Of a stretch of 64,000 bases of DNA, positions 9,830 through 18,270 are shown one piece after another. Every line of letters begins with the position of its first letter. Position 1 is the stretch's first letter. The position numbers were made by a program, and so were the translations under genes. Location of the stretch: assembly GCA_904419835.1 (NCBI GenBank), contig CAJFTA010000004.1:22784-86783 (forward strand). The letters run 5' to 3'. Below the pieces are notes generated by a model. The model worked only from the letters and a program-made list of their open reading frames with translations. It was not told the DNA's origin and did not search any database. The DNA comes from an uncultured Pseudoflavonifractor sp. (GTDB lineage: Bacteria; Bacillota; Clostridia; Oscillospirales; Oscillospiraceae).

Positions 9830-9872
9830 GCGCAAAAAACGTGCCGCTCTCTGAGCGGCACGTTTTTTGCGC
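9830..9872 (+). terminator. Terminator after the flavoprotein reductase
   Basis: 20-bp perfect inverted repeat (9830-9849 with 9853-9872), A-tract on the left and T-tract on the right, so it could work in both directions. Confidence 0.9.
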
Positions 9873-9987
9873 CATTTTTACGGAATTTTGGATATATAAA
9901 CAGGGACTGTCATATAAAATAAGTTTGAAAAACAAGGTCTTGCAAAAACACTGTGTATCCATTCATAAAATAGAAACAATTTCACGC

Positions 9988-10051
9988 TATAATAATCAGC
10001 AAGCTATTACTTCATCCACCAAAACGCAAGGGCCGCCCGTAGGCGGCCCTT
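9988..10051 (+). promoter_or_regulatory. Probable gltA promoter element and leader hairpin
   Basis: AT-rich 9873-10020 contains TATAAT at 9988-9993 without a convincing -35 box. A perfect GC-rich stem (10028-10037 with 10042-10051, loop CGTA) followed by TTT lies just before the AAGGAGG of gltA, so a leader attenuator or RNA-stability hairpin is possible. Confidence 0.4.
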
Positions 10052-10074
10052 TCCCGGAAAAAGGAGGTCTGACA

Positions 10075-11439
10075 ATGGCAAGCAATCCGAATTACAATGA
10101 AGTGACGCCTGAGGTAACCGCATTGGCCAACCTGGCCCTGGCCAACAGCAGTATTTCCCCGGACGACTATGTGAAGTATGACGTGAAGCGGGGGCTGCGG
10201 GATCTCAACGGCAAAGGCGTTGTTGCGGGCCTGACAGAGATATCGGAAATCGTGGCCAAGAGGGCAGTGGACGGCAAAGAGGTGCCCTGCGAAGGCGAGC
10301 TCTACTACCGGGGCATCAATGTGGAGCAGTTGGTCAGCGGGGCTCTGAAGGAGAAGCGCTTCGGATTTGAGGAGACCGCCTACCTGCTCCTGGTGGGCCG
10401 CCTGCCCAACGCCGATGAGCTCTCAGCCTTCCGCGGTCAGCTCTCTTATTACCGCTCCCTGCCCACCAACTTTGTCCGGGATGTGATTCTCAAAGCCCCC
10501 AGCAAAGACATCATGAACTCCCTGGCCCGCAGCGTACTCAATCTGGCGGCCTATGACGACCGGGCGGACGACACCTCCCTGCCCAACGTGATGCGCCAGT
10601 GTCTCCAGATGATCGCCGTGTTCCCTCTGCTGGCGGTGTACGGCTACCAGGCCTATAATTATAAGGAGGGCAACAGCCTCTACATCCACGCGCCCCGGGC
10701 GGAGCTGTCCACAGCGGAGAACATCCTGGCCCTCCTGCGCCCCGACGCATCCTACTCCTTCTGGGAGGCCCATGTGCTGGACGTGTGCCTCACCCTCCAC
10801 GCCGAGCACGGCGGCGGCAACAACTCCACCTTTACCACCCACGTGGTCACCTCCTCCGGGACGGATACATACTCCTGCATGGCGGCGGCGCTGGCCTCCC
10901 TCAAGGGGCCCCGCCACGGCGGCGCCAACATCAAGGTCATCCGCATGTTTGAGGACATGAAGGAGCGCGTCCGGGACTGGAAGGATGAGGATGAGGTGAA
11001 GGCCTACCTCCAGGCCCTGCTGGATCGGAAGGCCTTTGACAAGGCGGGCCTCATCTACGGCATGGGCCACGCGGTGTACTCCCTGTCCGACCCCCGGGCC
11101 AACATCCTCCGGTCGTTTGTGGAGCGGCTGTCCCGGGAGAAGGGCCGCACCGAAGAGTACGAGCTCTACTCCATGGTGGAGCGGCTGGGCCCTCAGATCA
11201 TCGCCGGCGACCGGAAAATCTACAAGGGCGTGTCCGCCAATGTGGACTTCTACTCCGGCTTTGTCTACCACATGCTGGACCTGCCTCTGGAGCTGTACAC
11301 CCCCATCTTCGCCCTGGCCCGGGTGGCGGGCTGGAGCGCCCACCGCATCGAGGAGCTGATCAACATGGGCAAGATCATCCGTCCCGCCTATCAGTATGTG
11401 GGACGCCGGCAGGATTACAAGAGCCTGTCGGAGCGGTGA
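10075..11439 (+). CDS. gltA: Citrate synthase
   Basis: Condenses acetyl-CoA and oxaloacetate. The 454-residue product has the family's active-site elements: LHAEHGGGNNSTF, GPRHGGAN, the catalytic-His region GMGHAVYSLSDPRA and the SANVDFYSGFVY segment, plus a C-terminal helix bundle (GWSAHRIEEL). ATG 10075 is chosen for its perfect AAGGAGG RBS; the longer in-frame extension upstream covers the promoter and terminator and is not coding. The length is that of the longer clostridial type. No other citrate-cycle gene is adjacent; in such anaerobes it usually feeds glutamate synthesis. A terminator follows. Confidence 0.93.
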   Translation: MASNPNYNEVTPEVTALANLALANSSISPDDYVKYDVKRGLRDLNGKGVVAGLTEISEIVAKRAVDGKEVPCEGELYYRGINVEQLVSGALKEKRFGFEETAYLLLVGRLPNADELSAFRGQLSYYRSLPTNFVRDVILKAPSKDIMNSLARSVLNLAAYDDRADDTSLPNVMRQCLQMIAVFPLLAVYGYQAYNYKEGNSLYIHAPRAELSTAENILALLRPDASYSFWEAHVLDVCLTLHAEHGGGNNSTFTTHVVTSSGTDTYSCMAAALASLKGPRHGGANIKVIRMFEDMKERVRDWKDEDEVKAYLQALLDRKAFDKAGLIYGMGHAVYSLSDPRANILRSFVERLSREKGRTEEYELYSMVERLGPQIIAGDRKIYKGVSANVDFYSGFVYHMLDLPLELYTPIFALARVAGWSAHRIEELINMGKIIRPAYQYVGRRQDYKSLSER

Positions 11440-11465
11440 GCCGAAAAAGAATACGGACGATTCAG

Positions 11466-11503
11466 GCGGAGAAGCACAGGAATGCTTCTCCGCTTGGATT
11501 TTT
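11466..11503 (+). terminator. Terminator after gltA
   Basis: 11-bp perfect stem GCGGAGAAGCA / TGCTTCTCCGC (11466-11476, 11483-11493) followed by a T-rich tract. It insulates gltA from the accessory cassette. Confidence 0.85.
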
Positions 11504-11536
11504 CAGGAAGAAAGAGCAAGGGCAGACAGGGCGACA

Positions 11537-11565
11537 TTGATTTTTCTGCTGCGCGCTGATATACT
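11537..11565 (+). promoter_or_regulatory. Promoter of the SIR2-like/NTPase-HEPN cassette
   Basis: TTGATT (11537-11542), 17-nt spacer, TATACT (11560-11565), with an extended -10 (TGA before TATACT). It is ~37 nt upstream of the start codon. Confidence 0.75.
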
Positions 11566-11601
11566 TTGAGCATAGTTTCTTTCCGGATGGGAGGCTTGGA
11601 A

Positions 11602-14600
11602 ATGGGGAACACAGCGTTTGAACGGCGAAAAAGGGCAAATGCATTTTTCCGTAGCTTTAACTGCAATCCGATGATTCTCTTTGTGGGCAGACATATCAGC
11701 GATGAGGAGCTGAAACTGGTGGCGGACTGCCCATGGAGCTGCGTAATGACCAGCAGGACGGATGCGGCTTTCAGCACCTGTTTTAAAAAGACGGAGCGCT
11801 CTGTCCAGGAGTACACGACCAGGGCGGAAATTCTCGCAAGGCCGCTGAAGCGGGAGAAGCTGCCCATTCTGCGGCTGTGCGGCGTGGAGGGCCATATCCA
11901 GGAGGAGGCGGCCAACGACGACGCATTTTTGAAGTCCATCGGCCTTTCTGACGGCGGAACGGACATCACTGCCGCCGCCCACGCACAGGAGCTGCTTCAG
12001 CTGTTGCCCAGCCTGCTGGACTGCGTCAGCCAGATGGTGGTCACCGGCTACCGGCCCGAGACAGAGGGAGAGCTGTCCCTGGCCGTATTCGCCAGAGCAT
12101 TGCTCACCGTGCCCAACGGCAATGTCCAGTTCTGGGGTGTGGACCTGGACCAGCCCTCCGGCGGGCAGCTGAAACAGATTGCCGACCGGAAGAGCTTCTA
12201 TTTGTCGGCGGATAAACTGGCCGATATCATCCGTGAGCGCACGGAGGATGTGGCGCCGGTGGCGCCGGCGGACAGCGGCGACCTCTATTATGTGAACAAC
12301 GGGCCTGTCAGCATCCGACCGGAGGAGCTGATGCATTATGGCTATCTGGCCACCCTGCTCACCGACCGGATCGTCTATAAAATCCGCCCCTACGGGAAGC
12401 TCCAGTATGAGAAATGGTTTTCCAATTTCCTGGAACTGAGCGCCTCCAACGGACCCCAGTGGTATGGCTATCTGCCTCACTCCACTTTTTATATAAAACG
12501 GAGTTATGAGGATACCATTGTCCAGCTGACCAGAAAAATGCTCTCCGGCGGCGGGATGTTTGACCCGCAGGAGTCCGGCCCCATTGTCCTGACCGGCCAT
12601 CCCAGCAGCAGCAAGAGCATCACCTTGGGAGCGCTGGCCTACCGGATTTACAACGAAAAGCTCTGCCCTGTTGTTTTTATCCAGAATGATACGCTGCTCT
12701 TCTACAACGGCAGCCAGGAGCTGGACGACCTGGACAATTTGATGCAGTACATCGAGCAGCAGGACGGCATGGGGGCCACCCGCATCCTACTGGTGTGGGA
12801 CTGCTCCTCTTACCGCTCCGGTGTCAGCAATGCCCAGAATCTGGTCCGGCAGCTGAAAAACAGAGGCCGGCGCTTTGTGCTGGTGTGCAGCGCATACAGC
12901 AAACCTGAGGACAACGCCGCCGACACAGAATTTTACAGGATGGAAAAGACAGGAGAGTCCACTCGCTTTGTGGCGTGCGGCGCGGAACATGCCCAAGTCA
13001 TCCGGAGCCGTCAGAGCTATTATGTGCCCACCACCCGTGTCCTGACCGAGCGGGAGGTGGCTGACCTGCGGAGCAAATTCCGGGACTACTCCGGCATTGA
13101 TTCGGCCACGCTGAGAAGCTGGTTTGAGCGGCTTGGCCGGGAGGGAGAGCCCGATATTTTCAACTACTTCTATAAGCTCATCGCCCTGCTGCGGCCCCAG
13201 CTGGAGGAGGGGCTGTCCCGGGAGCAGCGGAAGGTGGCCCAGTACGTCAACGAGCGCTTTGACAAGATTCTGGGGGGAGAGAAGAAAAAAAAGGAGCTCA
13301 GCCCCATGATGCAGGCCTTCCTGAAGGCAGGGTTCACGCCTGAGGAGATTCCGTCGGAGGTGGCCGGGGAGGAAAAGGAGGGAAGCGACACAGAGTTCAA
13401 CGAGGCACTGGACCGGATGAACCTCTGTGTAGCCATGTTCAGCCGCTTCAAGCTGGACATGCCCAGCGGCCTTGCCTTTTCCATTCTGCTGAACCAGTCC
13501 TCCAGAGGCAGCGTGTACAGTACCGAGAACCGGGCGCTGTTCCATGAGGTGACCAATATCCCCTGGCTCTACTACGGTGAGAGCGAAACCGGCGGAGATT
13601 TCGTCTTTCGATTCCGCAACGCGCTGGAGGCCAAGATTTTCCTGGACAACAAGGGGTACGGCGGACGTGAGCAGGTGGATCTGCTGTGCGACATCATGGA
13701 CCGCTACGGCCAGGATTACCGCCGCAGCCAGTGCATTGACGAGGAACTGACCAAGAGTCTTCAGGATTTGCTGCGCCTGATGGGCCCCAATTCCCGCTAT
13801 CTGCCCTTCCAGCAGAGAAAGGAAGGGCACGGGGAGATTCTCAGCAATCTGGACCGGCTCATTGAAAAAGTGAAGGACATCCGGGACGTGTACGGCGTAC
13901 CCGATATGGATATGGGCTTTGCGTCCATCATCGTCACCTTCACCCGGGAGTTTTACGGAGGACTGTGGGATGAGGCCTGCAAGGACCGGATGAGCTCCGG
14001 AGAGAAGCCGTGGGAGTATGACAGAGAGTGGTACTCGGTGGAGCGCTACGAATACCGGCTTCAGCGGCTGTACGAGGCTCTGACCCTGGCCAACCGCTGC
14101 GTGGACGAGCTGGACGGCACAATCCAGTCTCGGGACGACTGGTACAGCAAGCAGCACCTGGCGGAGCAGCGGGATATGCTGATGGTGGAAATCGCCCAGT
14201 GCAACTCCCTGGTGGAGCGGATGGGAGAGGAGTACCGGGAGTGCTGTGCGGCCTGTAACGCCAAGCCGGAGCAGATCCAGTACAGCGGCTGCCACATGCA
14301 GTACCCGGAGATTTTCCGCCAGCTGGTCCGGGTTATCAACCGCCAGCCCACCAACGGATATGCCTACAACGTGCTCTTCAAGGCCTTCCTCAGAGCCTAC
14401 AACAAGGAGAGCCGCAGCGAAAAGCGGCTGCAGTACCTCAGCGAGATCATGCAGATTGTAGATATCTGCAGCAACACGGAGGTGCTCAACCGGGGCGCCA
14501 ACGGCAGGGACGAGATCAGTGAAAACATCACAGCCATTCAGGCCCTCAGCAACGACTTCAGGATCTCCATTGACGAGATTAAGAACCGGAGTGCCGGAGC

Positions 14601-15366
14601 GCAGAACACCTACTACGACCTCTACGACAAGCTGCTGGAGGCAAACAACCCTGCGGCCATTACCTTCATCTGCCAGAAGGAGCTGGACAGGGCAAAGATT
14701 GCGTTCCGCATGAACAGCCAGCTCTCCGACTATCAGGTCATGATGTGTGAAAAAATACGGAAGTTCATGCGCAGCAGTGAGAATTTCCAGTGCATCGCAG
14801 CCAATGCCTACGCGCTGGCCATGCTGATCCGGGTCAGCTGGATGAGTTATAACAGGCGCTCCCTGCAGGGCAGCGCCGAGTGCCAGCTGACCAGGCTGAA
14901 CCGGAGCCAGTGGGAAGACCTGCACGGGCTGTGCCGGCAGTACTTTGACCGGGCGGAGGCCGCGGGCCGCCAGCCCATCCTGGTGCTGCTCTATGCGCTG
15001 TCCACCCTCCAGACCGGATGGAACTACAACGCGGCCGATCAGATTCTGAAAACCCTGGATGAGGGACAGTTCTATGCCTCTGCCAGAATGCGCACACCCT
15101 TTATGATCTGCGACGAGACAGGGGCGCCGCTGAAGTACAGCGGCACCGTGCTGAGCACCAAGGATTACAGCGGATATATCCGGGTTAACGGTGTGCCGGA
15201 GCATCTTGGCAGCAGAACCGGCATCCGGTTCCACCGGGCCAACCTGGGACGTACCACCCGTATGCCCGAGCGGAACAGCGTGCTTACGGATCTGGAACTG
15301 GGCATAGGCTATATGGGGCTGTCTGTGTATACGGACAGCGGAAGACAGGAACGGGGGGCGCAGTGA
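11602..15366 (+). CDS. Large putative defence NTPase with degenerate SIR2-like N-terminus
   Basis: 1254 residues from ATG 11602 (GGGAGG seven bases upstream; an earlier in-frame TTG overlaps the promoter). Residues ~10-100 resemble the SIR2/DUF4917-like fold seen in anti-phage proteins: ILFVGRHIS, SCVMTSRTDAAF (normally TTNyD) and PILRLCGVEGH (normally kLHG), with the usual Asn and His replaced. Residues ~325-410 form a P-loop region: Walker-A-like GHPSSSKS (332-339, the canonical second Gly is Ser) and Walker B RILLVWD ending at Asp400. The middle and C-terminal ~800 residues are helical and repeat-like, as in STAND sensors, and the last ~75 residues (YSGTVLSTKDYSGYIRVNG...IRFHRANLG) look like an OB/cold-shock-type barrel. 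It overlaps the next gene by 1 nt. The domain calls are inference from motifs; an ordinary unknown ATPase is the alternative. Confidence 0.6.
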   Translation: MGNTAFERRKRANAFFRSFNCNPMILFVGRHISDEELKLVADCPWSCVMTSRTDAAFSTCFKKTERSVQEYTTRAEILARPLKREKLPILRLCGVEGHIQEEAANDDAFLKSIGLSDGGTDITAAAHAQELLQLLPSLLDCVSQMVVTGYRPETEGELSLAVFARALLTVPNGNVQFWGVDLDQPSGGQLKQIADRKSFYLSADKLADIIRERTEDVAPVAPADSGDLYYVNNGPVSIRPEELMHYGYLATLLTDRIVYKIRPYGKLQYEKWFSNFLELSASNGPQWYGYLPHSTFYIKRSYEDTIVQLTRKMLSGGGMFDPQESGPIVLTGHPSSSKSITLGALAYRIYNEKLCPVVFIQNDTLLFYNGSQELDDLDNLMQYIEQQDGMGATRILLVWDCSSYRSGVSNAQNLVRQLKNRGRRFVLVCSAYSKPEDNAADTEFYRMEKTGESTRFVACGAEHAQVIRSRQSYYVPTTRVLTEREVADLRSKFRDYSGIDSATLRSWFERLGREGEPDIFNYFYKLIALLRPQLEEGLSREQRKVAQYVNERFDKILGGEKKKKELSPMMQAFLKAGFTPEEIPSEVAGEEKEGSDTEFNEALDRMNLCVAMFSRFKLDMPSGLAFSILLNQSSRGSVYSTENRALFHEVTNIPWLYYGESETGGDFVFRFRNALEAKIFLDNKGYGGREQVDLLCDIMDRYGQDYRRSQCIDEELTKSLQDLLRLMGPNSRYLPFQQRKEGHGEILSNLDRLIEKVKDIRDVYGVPDMDMGFASIIVTFTREFYGGLWDEACKDRMSSGEKPWEYDREWYSVERYEYRLQRLYEALTLANRCVDELDGTIQSRDDWYSKQHLAEQRDMLMVEIAQCNSLVERMGEEYRECCAACNAKPEQIQYSGCHMQYPEIFRQLVRVINRQPTNGYAYNVLFKAFLRAYNKESRSEKRLQYLSEIMQIVDICSNTEVLNRGANGRDEISENITAIQALSNDFRISIDEIKNRSAGAQNTYYDLYDKLLEANNPAAITFICQKELDRAKIAFRMNSQLSDYQVMMCEKIRKFMRSSENFQCIAANAYALAMLIRVSWMSYNRRSLQGSAECQLTRLNRSQWEDLHGLCRQYFDRAEAAGRQPILVLLYALSTLQTGWNYNAADQILKTLDEGQFYASARMRTPFMICDETGAPLKYSGTVLSTKDYSGYIRVNGVPEHLGSRTGIRFHRANLGRTTRMPERNSVLTDLELGIGYMGLSVYTDSGRQERGAQ

Positions 15367-16381
15367 TGAGCAGTATCCTTATCTCTGCGGAGCCTGCGGA
15401 AGCTCTGAACCGGAGAATCCGGGAGAAAATCGATCCAGCCCTCTTCCTCACCTGCAATTACGCGCCCACGGCGGTACCCTCGCTCCACTGGGACGCCAGG
15501 TTTTATCTGGCCGTCCAGAACCTGTACAAGTTCGCGGTGGACAGCACCTGTGTGACACCGGCGCTGTACCACTTTACGCCTGAGGCCGAACGGTGGCGCT
15601 TCAGCCGCTTCCGGGAACTGGTGGATACTATAAAAATGCTGCGAGCCGTGCTGGACCACAACAACAGTCAGGCCAACGGCTTCTTTGAGCAGCATCAGCT
15701 GGAGGAGTACAGGACGTGGCAGCAGAGAGAACTGGGGAAGATACAGGCGGAGACCGATCAGGACTTCGAACGGCTGTACAGGGCATTGGAACAGATAGGC
15801 GAAAAGCTGATTACCCAGCTCACGCTGTTTGTGGATCTGGTGGCGGAGGCCGCGGACAAGGCGCCGTTGTAGACCACTGGAAAAGGGAAATTCTGAACTG
15901 GTACTGCAAAAAGCAGGATATCTACCTGGGGCAGCTTGCCGCTGCCTATATGGCCAACGCTGCGGCCGCAGGCGTCAATATAAACCGAATCAAAGCCTAT
16001 AACATCCGGCCAAAGCTGGACCGCTGGATTGAAAACGCCCTCTTTGCCCACCTGGACGAGAAAATCAGAAGCTGCGATTTCATCATCCAGGCGTATCCGT
16101 CGGCGGCCTGTGAGGCACAGAAAAAGAAGGAGGAGTACTGCCGGGAGAGCGAAGCGCTGCGGGAGGAGATCCAAAGATCTGTTTCCCGGCGGTCGGGAAA
16201 CAGAAGGAGCACGGCGGCGGACTGCCGGGACTATTTCTTCTCCCGCCTGTATCCCCAGATCCAGGCGACGCTGGAGAACTGCGGATGTGGAATGCTGCCC
16301 CAGGAATTGCTGCAGGAGGACATTAAACGGCACTTTACCGGCGTAGAGGCCGAGGACTTTGACCGGGAGGCCGGATTTTGA
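15366..16381 (+). pseudogene. HEPN-like partner of the large NTPase, frameshifted near 15866
   Basis: ATG 15366 shares one base with the stop of the preceding gene (TGATG) and has a G-rich RBS, so the pair is translationally coupled. The first reading frame (168 residues) contains R93-x4-H98 in KMLRAVLDHNNSQ, the Rx4-6H signature of HEPN ribonucleases, in an all-helical context, and stops at 15872 after AEAADKAPL. A clearly coding second frame starts without its own start codon or RBS (VVDHWKREILNWYCKKQDIYLG...) and ends at 16381. Restoring one G after GCGCCG joins them as ...DKAPVVDHWKREIL... into a ~338-residue protein. The break can be an inactivating mutation, phase variation or sequence error; no slippery heptamer is visible. 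HEPN assignment is inference. Confidence 0.6.
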
Positions 16382-16397
16382 GGGCGGCGCGGCGCCC

Positions 16398-16440
16398 AGG
16401 CCGCCGAAAAAGCCCCTGCATGGTTTTCGGCGGCCTTCCC
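16398..16440 (+). terminator. Terminator closing the accessory cassette
   Basis: 13-bp perfect stem AGGCCGCCGAAAA / TTTTCGGCGGCCT (16398-16410, 16424-16436), 17 nt after the stop. A second GC-rich T-tailed element follows at ~16465-16480. Confidence 0.8.
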
Positions 16441-16516
16441 AAATGCTGTCGCGTTTCGGCCGGGCCGCCTTTTTCCAACGGACAGAATGGACGGAGCGCA
16501 AGGCCATAAAATCCTC

Positions 16517-16547
16517 TTGACATTCCCCCGGGAGGAGGGGGTATTCT
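16517..16547 (+). promoter_or_regulatory. Promoter with 19-nt spacer before the NadB/FrdA-like gene
   Basis: TTGACA (16517-16522) and TATTCT (16542-16547) are 19 nt apart; the spacer holds CCCCC (16525-16529) facing GGGGG (16537-16541). Overlong spacers with a dyad are typical of MerR-type activation, but no MerR gene is in the window. Confidence 0.5.
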
Positions 16548-16614
16548 GTTAGGGAAGAAGATACGCGGCCCCGGGCGGCCGTGAAAGACGGGGAACAGGG
16601 AAAGGAGCCGGAGT

Positions 16615-18210
16615 ATGAGACCTGTAGAGCTGGAAACTGACGTGCTGGTACTGGGGGGCGGCAGCGCCGGGCTGTGCGCGGCCATGGCGGCCCGGGAGGC
16701 GGGGGCCCGGGTGACCCTGGCCTACAAGCGGGGGGGCAACGCCACCGCTGTGGCCGCCGGCGGGTACGCGGTGGTGCTGCCCGACGCGGCGGACGACTCC
16801 ATGGACCGCCTGATGGCGGACGCCCTCCGCAGCGGCACGGAGCTGGTGGACCAGCCTCTGCTGCGCCGTCTGGCCGAGCGGGCCTACCCCGCCATAGAGC
16901 GGGTGACGGAGTGGGGGGTGGAGTTCTACCGCAACGAGGACGGCAGCTACCGCCGCTTCCGCTCCGGCGGGCACTCGGTGCCCCGGTCCCTGCGCTGCGC
17001 CTCCGGCCGGGGCAGCGATTCCTACGGCGTCCTCTTCCGCCGGGCGGGAGAGGAGGGCGTGGCCATGCTGAAAAACGCCCTCATCACCCAGCTGCTGCGG
17101 AAGGACGGCCGGGTGCGGGGCGCGGCGGGCATGGACGGGGATGGCAACCCCCTGCTGATTGCGGCCAAGACGGTGGTGCTGGCCACCGGCGGCATGGCCG
17201 CCCTCTACGAGCACACCACCACCGCCCCCGGCCTCACCGGCGAGGGGTATATTTTGGCTCTGGAGGCGGGCTGCCGCCTGCGGGACATGGAGTTTGTCCA
17301 GTTCATGCCCACCACGCTGGCCGCGCCGCCGGGGCTGAAGGGCAAGCTGGTCAACGACACCCTCCGGGGGGAGGGGGCCGCCATCCTCAACAGCGAGGGC
17401 GAGCGGTTCATGGAGCGCTATGACCCGGTGCTGAAGGATGTGGCGGCCCGGGACATCCTGTCCGCCGCCATTGCCAAGGAGGTGGCCGCCGGACGGGGCA
17501 GCCCCATGGGCGGCGTGTATGTGGACGCCCGGCACATCCCGGAAAAAGCCCTGCTCCAGAGCTTCGGTGCGTGCAAGGCCCTGCGGGCGGCGGGCATCGA
17601 CCCGTCCAGGGACCTGATTGAGGTGGTGCCTGCGGCCCACTTCTCCTGCGGCGGCGTGGTCATCGACGTGGACTGCCACACCGACGTGCCCGGCCTGTAC
17701 GCCGTGGGCGAGGTGGCCGGCGGCATCCACGGCGCCAACCGGCTGGGGGCCACGGCCCTGACGGAGAACGTGGTCTTCGGCCAGATTGCCGGGCAGTTTG
17801 CGGCGGAGGAGGCGGAAAAGACGCCCGCGCCCGCCGGGCTGACCTGGGACGCGCCGGCGCAGTGCAGCGACTGCCCCCCCGACCAGGGGACGGAGGACAT
17901 GCTCACCGGCGGCGAGAAGAAGATCCGCCGTATTCTCTGGCAGTACGGCGGCATCCTGCGGGACGCCCAGGGCCTGACCCAGGGCCTGGTGGAGCTGGGC
18001 TACCTGGACCGGCAGCTCTCTGAGCTGCCCACGCCCAACTTTGTCCAGCAGCAGAAGAAGCGCCGCCTGACCCAGCTGGTCTACCTGGCCAGCCTGGTGC
18101 TCCAGTCCGCCCTCCGGCGGACCGAGAGCCGTGGCTGCCACACCCGCACCGACTTCCCCGACACCGACCCCAGCCAGGAGAAGAGCATTATCCTCTCTCT
18201 GAAAGATTAA
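16615..18210 (+). CDS. FAD-dependent oxidoreductase of the fumarate reductase/L-aspartate oxidase family
   Basis: 531 residues, soluble (no signal peptide). N-terminal dinucleotide-binding motif VLVLGGGSAGLCAAMAAREAG; VVLATGGMAALYEHTT; active-site elements AAHFSCGGVVID and GGIHGANRLGATAL that bind dicarboxylate in fumarate reductases and NadB; C-terminal helical domain (RRILWQYGGILRD). RBS AAAGGAG upstream of ATG 16615. Without FrdB/FrdC or nadA/nadC neighbours it could be a soluble fumarate reductase, an L-aspartate oxidase, or a subunit working with a distant partner. The C-terminus ends in DFPDTDPSQEKSIILSLKD, a helical-domain tail typical of the family. Monocistronic between two terminators. 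Confidence 0.8.
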   Translation: MRPVELETDVLVLGGGSAGLCAAMAAREAGARVTLAYKRGGNATAVAAGGYAVVLPDAADDSMDRLMADALRSGTELVDQPLLRRLAERAYPAIERVTEWGVEFYRNEDGSYRRFRSGGHSVPRSLRCASGRGSDSYGVLFRRAGEEGVAMLKNALITQLLRKDGRVRGAAGMDGDGNPLLIAAKTVVLATGGMAALYEHTTTAPGLTGEGYILALEAGCRLRDMEFVQFMPTTLAAPPGLKGKLVNDTLRGEGAAILNSEGERFMERYDPVLKDVAARDILSAAIAKEVAAGRGSPMGGVYVDARHIPEKALLQSFGACKALRAAGIDPSRDLIEVVPAAHFSCGGVVIDVDCHTDVPGLYAVGEVAGGIHGANRLGATALTENVVFGQIAGQFAAEEAEKTPAPAGLTWDAPAQCSDCPPDQGTEDMLTGGEKKIRRILWQYGGILRDAQGLTQGLVELGYLDRQLSELPTPNFVQQQKKRRLTQLVYLASLVLQSALRRTESRGCHTRTDFPDTDPSQEKSIILSLKD

Positions 18211-18230
18211 ACAGAACATTAAACAGAACA

Positions 18231-18263
18231 ACGTGCCCGGAGCCTGCGCTCCGGGCACGTTTT
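18231..18263. terminator. Bidirectional terminator between convergent genes
   Basis: 12-bp perfect stem (18231-18242 with 18249-18260) followed by TTTT, between the flavoprotein and the M56 gene. A 12-bp tandem repeat (ATTAAACAGAAC twice, ~18207-18230) precedes it. Confidence 0.85.
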
Positions 18264-18270
18264 GTGTGGA

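Noticed and set aside
7973..9835. 620-residue open frame on the minus strand
   Set aside because: Antisense of the flavoprotein reductase; Gly/Val/Leu/His-rich artefact.
12787..15234. 815-residue open frame on the minus strand
   Set aside because: Antisense of the large NTPase, which has recognisable motifs, RBS and promoter; the antisense frame has none.
15850..15885. Programmed ribosomal frameshift in the HEPN-like gene
   Set aside because: No slippery heptamer or obvious stimulatory pseudoknot; a one-base deletion explains it more simply.
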